From the NCBI GenBank assembly GCA_964035545.1, contig OZ037765.1, positions 16,610,698 to 16,674,697 of the forward strand: 64,000 bases of DNA, read 5' to 3'. Of the stretch, positions 60,301 to 64,000 are shown one piece after another. Numbering within the stretch: position 1 is the stretch's first letter; each line of letters opens with the position of its first letter. Origin of the DNA: Bugula neritina. Lineage: Eukaryota > Bryozoa > Gymnolaemata > Cheilostomatida > Bugulidae. Made by a program: the position numbers and the translations under genes. Under the pieces are notes generated by a model. That model saw nothing but the letters and a program-made list of their open reading frames with translations, searched no databases and had not been told where the DNA came from.

Positions 60301-63234
60301 AGCAGCCATCATAGCCTCATGGTTTTCAGTACTTCCATATAGAGCAAGGTTGGCTAGCCCCATAGCGCAGTTTCGAAGAGTGCATTGATCTGAACTACGG
60401 CACGAGTAAGACATCAAGTCAAGACTTCCTAATTCAACAAGCCGTCTGCAAGTATTCTCCGAGTGTTTGAATAACCCCTCAAGAATACCAGTGGATGCAG
60501 CTAAAATACTTGCATCCTGCTTGTTTTTATTGGACATGCACACAACAGTGTTGAGACCACTATCTACCGTGATGAGATACTCTCGATTTGGACTTGTCAA
60601 TGATTGGGAGAGAACACGAGCTGAGCCTAGTAGAATATCATATATCTCCGACGAGCAGTTCTTTATGATAGTACAGAGGCCACCCTCGGTTCTCAGAGTG
60701 TCACATAGAGTATAGGCTAGAGTTCGGCCATATTGGGGCGTAGTCCAAGCTGATTTAAGAGAGTGTAGTATGTTATCCAAAGCTGTTGTTTGCTCCGTTG
60801 TTGAGTCACTAGTCAGTTGGTGTATGTTTTCTTTTAACTTCACCAACTCTCCCTCAAATCCCACCTAAAAATGAATGGCAGTTTATTGAAATTATTCTAA
60901 AACATATACATGTAAGTTGCAGAACCCTGGTAAAGCATTTTCATAAATGACGCCATACTCCATTGTTATAATATAAACTAGTCTAAGTTATAACACTATA
61001 AACTACTTATGAATAACCTATCTCAGTGGTTTTAGTGTTTTCCAAAAGACTACTTTAAATTGAGAATGCATACATATTCAAAACTCAACTTTTACACTTG
61101 AATGCTGTAAAAATTTGGAAGTCAAGTGTTAAGGTTTACAATTTAAGAGTCTTTTTGATGAAGTTGCAAACACAAAACAAACTGCAAAAGTCTATCTAAA
61201 ACACATATAATCATATAATTTGAATTATTCACTAACCTGCTGTGAGGCAGCAGAAGTCATATTCAGTGAGGGTGGGGGTATATCCAGCTCTTCTGGCGGG
61301 TAGCTGGCTTCATAGGAACTCTGTCTTTTAGTGATTCTAATAGTGCCAGGCCCACTTTGCTGTTCATAGACTGAGTATATAGTACCGCCAGCTATATGAA
61401 ATTAACATAAATCAATATCTGCAGTTATATGAAATAGAAAATTATGTTTATCATGATTGGGCTTTGCAATACTGGAGAACAAAAGGTGTTAACACACTAA
61501 GTCTACCAACTGCAAGTTCATCTGTGCATAAAATTTATTGAGAGGTTCGGGAACTAAAACAAATGATTTATATTCAGGGCATAATTCAAAATAGCCCAGC
61601 TTATTATACTCCAAACATGCTAAACTTTTACTAAAGGCTAGTTCCCTTAGAAAACTTTCATTTCCAGCTTCCCTAACAACTGGAAATAAAGAACTAGTTC
61701 TGAAATGTAATAATTATACACAACCACTCACTGCTTTTAAATTTTATTTTTTCATATGCATGTTCTATGTGGATGATTATTTAAGCATAAAACTCCACAC
61801 AAATTTTATTTGAACTAGCATTATGGAACCATCACAAACCAAGTTTTTTTTTATCAAACACACATCAAAGAGCAAACAACTCTAATTTTTGAATACATCA
61901 AGTGGTATGAGCAAAAAAGTGAAAATATAAAATTTTTATCATTCAACAATTGGAATAAGATAACAAAACTTTCAACTTTGAGTTAGATTGCAGAAGACAT
62001 TGTATTCTTCCATTAAAAGTAAGCCATCAAGCACAGCATGGTATTTAAATACTTAATAAAAATATGATGAAGTTTAATGTTAAACCTTAAATCAACAGTA
62101 AAGTCATCACAGTTTAAAACTGTCCAAAAAATACAATTTATAACTATTCATGGAGATAAAAAAGTATCTAAAAGTAGGCAAAACTAATAATTTAATAGTA
62201 TAATTCTTGCCAAAAACATAGGAGCAGGTTTTTAAAGCACCGTTGTTTAGTTACATTTAGACAATTTTAAAATATCTAAAAATACTTTGGGTTTTATAAT
62301 TACTTTTGTGTCACACGCCTTCAATCAATTCACAGTTTTAGCTCACCTGCTGATGCAACTACATTAGAAAGGTAATAGTGGTAACTGTTCATTTTTGTTA
62401 CATTAATTAAGCACTCTAAGAGTCTAAGTTAAAATAGCCTTAAATACATTTGGAAAGTCTAAGAGCTTGCTGAGAACTTACTATTATTTGACTATAACCC
62501 AAACATGCCTGTGAAACCCTTTTTAAGAATAGGCATTATAAGTAGAGTTTTCAGATGGCATAGAGTATTTCATACAACCTGCATCTTTAAAATTAAGATT
62601 TGGCTGAGGTCCAGAACAATTTTTAGACATTTTATATAAAGATAAAACATCCTCTTGTGACCGACAACTAAGCCCTGAGCAGACATTTACATCTGTAAGT
62701 GACTCAAATAACAAAATAATGACAAAAAAATTAAATAAACAATTATATATTTGCCAACATTATTAGCTGGCTGAATGTGTCAAGTGTTGTACTGAATCTG
62801 ATGAATCAATTGAAGTGATATTATGTGCCCAAAAAGTTCTATAAAGTTGATTTGGTTGGGTATACAACTCTGAGGCTGTTCTAGCCAAGACATTTAACCT
62901 TCATAAAGCAGCCTGCTTTAAACTTCATTAAATATTCTTCTATCTATAAACCAGAATGCTGTGCATAGTTTATTACAGAAGTGACGATAGAGGATAGAGT
63001 TCACCAGCAAAACAACTTGCTACAAATTGGCCAATGTTTGATGAGCAAATTCAACCATGTGGTACAATACTTACTGCTGTGAGTTCCAGCTGCCGAGCCG
63101 AAGCTGCTGCCAGAAGCTGACTCATATGTGCTGCTACTGCTGCTAGTTTTAGCAGACGAGGTGACTGCAGGTGGCTTCACTGGCTTATACTGTCCATAAC
63201 CAACAGATGGGAAGGGGTCGTTGGTCAGCTCCTC
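54334..63234 (-). CDS. SARM1: SARM1, ARM-SAM-SAM-TIR NAD+ hydrolase (5' end outside window)
   Basis: Exons (minus): 63234-63075, 61391-61237, 60864-60163, 60059-59865, 59710-59531, 57595-57235, 56921-56801, 56207-56018, 54893-54772, 54397-54334. Phases agree; 749 residues are visible and the start is missing. A Ser-rich leader is followed by ARM repeats ([44 protein letters not shown]), two SAM domains ([38 protein letters not shown]) and a TIR domain ([49 protein letters not shown]). The catalytic glutamate of DWVHKE-type motifs is kept, as the first codon of exon 54893-54772. In known animals the ARM part holds the TIR NADase inactive until NMN rises; active SARM1 destroys NAD+ and drives axon degeneration, and in invertebrates it also acts in innate signalling. 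The protein stops right after the TIR domain. The last large intron carries a SINE. Confidence 0.95.
56573..56734 (-). mobile_element. tRNA-derived SINE, copy C, with fused A and B boxes
   Basis: Same body as copies A and B (AAGGCCATTGGTGATGTTAGG, AATAAGTCCTTAGCC, GGCGACTATAAAC). The tRNA-like head is shortened: GGTCTAGGGG runs straight into TTCGAGCCC, so about 40 bases between the A and B boxes are gone. It lies in the SARM1 intron between 56801 and 56207, and it explains the minus-strand open frame that reads from the TIR exon past 56800. Confidence 0.82.
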
Positions 63235-64000
63235 CTAAAGTTATCAAAAGGCATTAGAGAAATTTATCTTCGATAGAGTAGCAACTGGTCTTATTTACAT
63301 GACAAGTTTTTGATTATATAAGTTATATTTGAAATAAGAACTTTAGTATTTAGTATAAAAGCTCCAGCTGCCTGCTACCCGAACAGGACAAAGCGGAGAA
63401 AGGTGAGATAAAGGCTCCAGCAGATTGGAATGCATAAGAATGACTTCTTACTGAGAGATGCAGAAAGTCAGAGAAATTTAAGATGCTATCTCTCAAGAAG
63501 GCAGCACATTTTGACTTGAATCAAAGAATTGAATTACTTTATTATATGAAACTGAAATCACTGTCTGCAAACTCAGCACAGCTATGATTACGAAACGTGC
63601 AAATTCTTTGAATGACAAGTGTTTCCCAGTAATTATAATTGCAACTCATCCTTTGAAAGTTGTCGAGTGCAATGATCAAAAGTTTACGATTAAAATTTTC
63701 AAAGATAATTGGAGAAACTGCACATTTGTTCTAGCTAGTTTGTATGCTGTATTCTGCTACCATTTGATAGTAAATATATGTTTGTCTTTGAATGGTATGC
63801 CTACTACTGTCATATATATTTGAGCTATATGCTCTAAAAGACTTCAGAGAGGAAATTCAGTCCAACAGAGATAAAGACATCAAACGCTGCTAAGTAGCTA
63901 TTAGTACTAACAATTAAAAAAAGTTAGCTTTAAACTACGTATAAGCTATTAAGTATAGAAGTATAAAGTAAATATAGATTTTTACTTCTTTTAGATAGAT
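63235..64000. other. 5' side of SARM1, no exon identified
   Basis: Intron or upstream sequence of SARM1. The first exon seen begins with an acceptor (TTTAG before GAGGAG), so at least one more exon is needed. A plus-strand open frame at 63584-63823 has no family features. I could not place a first exon. Confidence 0.4.

Overview
The window is nuclear DNA of an invertebrate animal. It is AT-rich, its genes are split by GT-AG introns of about 60 bp to several kb, and it is dense in microsatellites and transposon copies. All five protein-coding genes recognised are widespread animal genes: MPPE1/PGAP5, TCAIM, EPS8, BET1 and SARM1. Together with a Gmr1-like Ty3/gypsy element, a Penelope-like fragment and a tRNA-derived SINE they suggest a marine invertebrate, probably lophotrochozoan. 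The species cannot be named from the sequence. Family assignments come from reading conserved motifs, not from a search.

Layout. 1-2987 is the 5' part of a minus-strand Ty3/gypsy-type LTR retrotransposon: gag, protease and integrase in one open frame, with its LTR inserted into an older Penelope-like fragment (2988-3413) that ends in a (TA)n tract. 3.5-5.4 kb holds cryptically simple, palindromic DNA and a SINE. MPPE1 (6762-11208, +, 8 exons, 371 aa) is followed by about 5 kb of plain intergenic DNA and then TCAIM (16274-22670, +, 10 exons, 498 aa). A hAT-type MITE lies in TCAIM intron 1 and a SINE copy in a later intron. EPS8 (24028-40992, -, 23 exons, 862 aa) converges on TCAIM and carries four minisatellites (16, 15, 14 and 19 bp units), a second hAT-type MITE and triplet repeats. 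41-46 kb is intergenic and rich in the same palindromic simple sequence. 46-50.5 kb is a graveyard of mobile DNA: a 3.57 kb element with ~150 bp inverted ends, a broken ORF, a LINE reverse-transcriptase tail and a second LINE reverse-transcriptase remnant. BET1 (51238-52723, +, 4 exons, 113 aa) converges on SARM1 (54334-63234, -, 10 exons seen, 5' end outside the window).

The genes are not an operon or a pathway. MPPE1 and BET1 both serve early secretory traffic (GPI-anchor remodelling and ER-Golgi SNARE fusion), TCAIM is mitochondrial, EPS8 controls actin, and SARM1 is the axon-degeneration NADase. In every gene model the intron phases agree across all exons, and the model lengths match the known families, which is the main support for the annotation.

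The points most worth checking are the heat-shock-element array directly upstream of a TATA box in the LTR, the composite inverted-end element at 46-49.6 kb, and minisatellites that fill whole EPS8 introns and encode its last residues.
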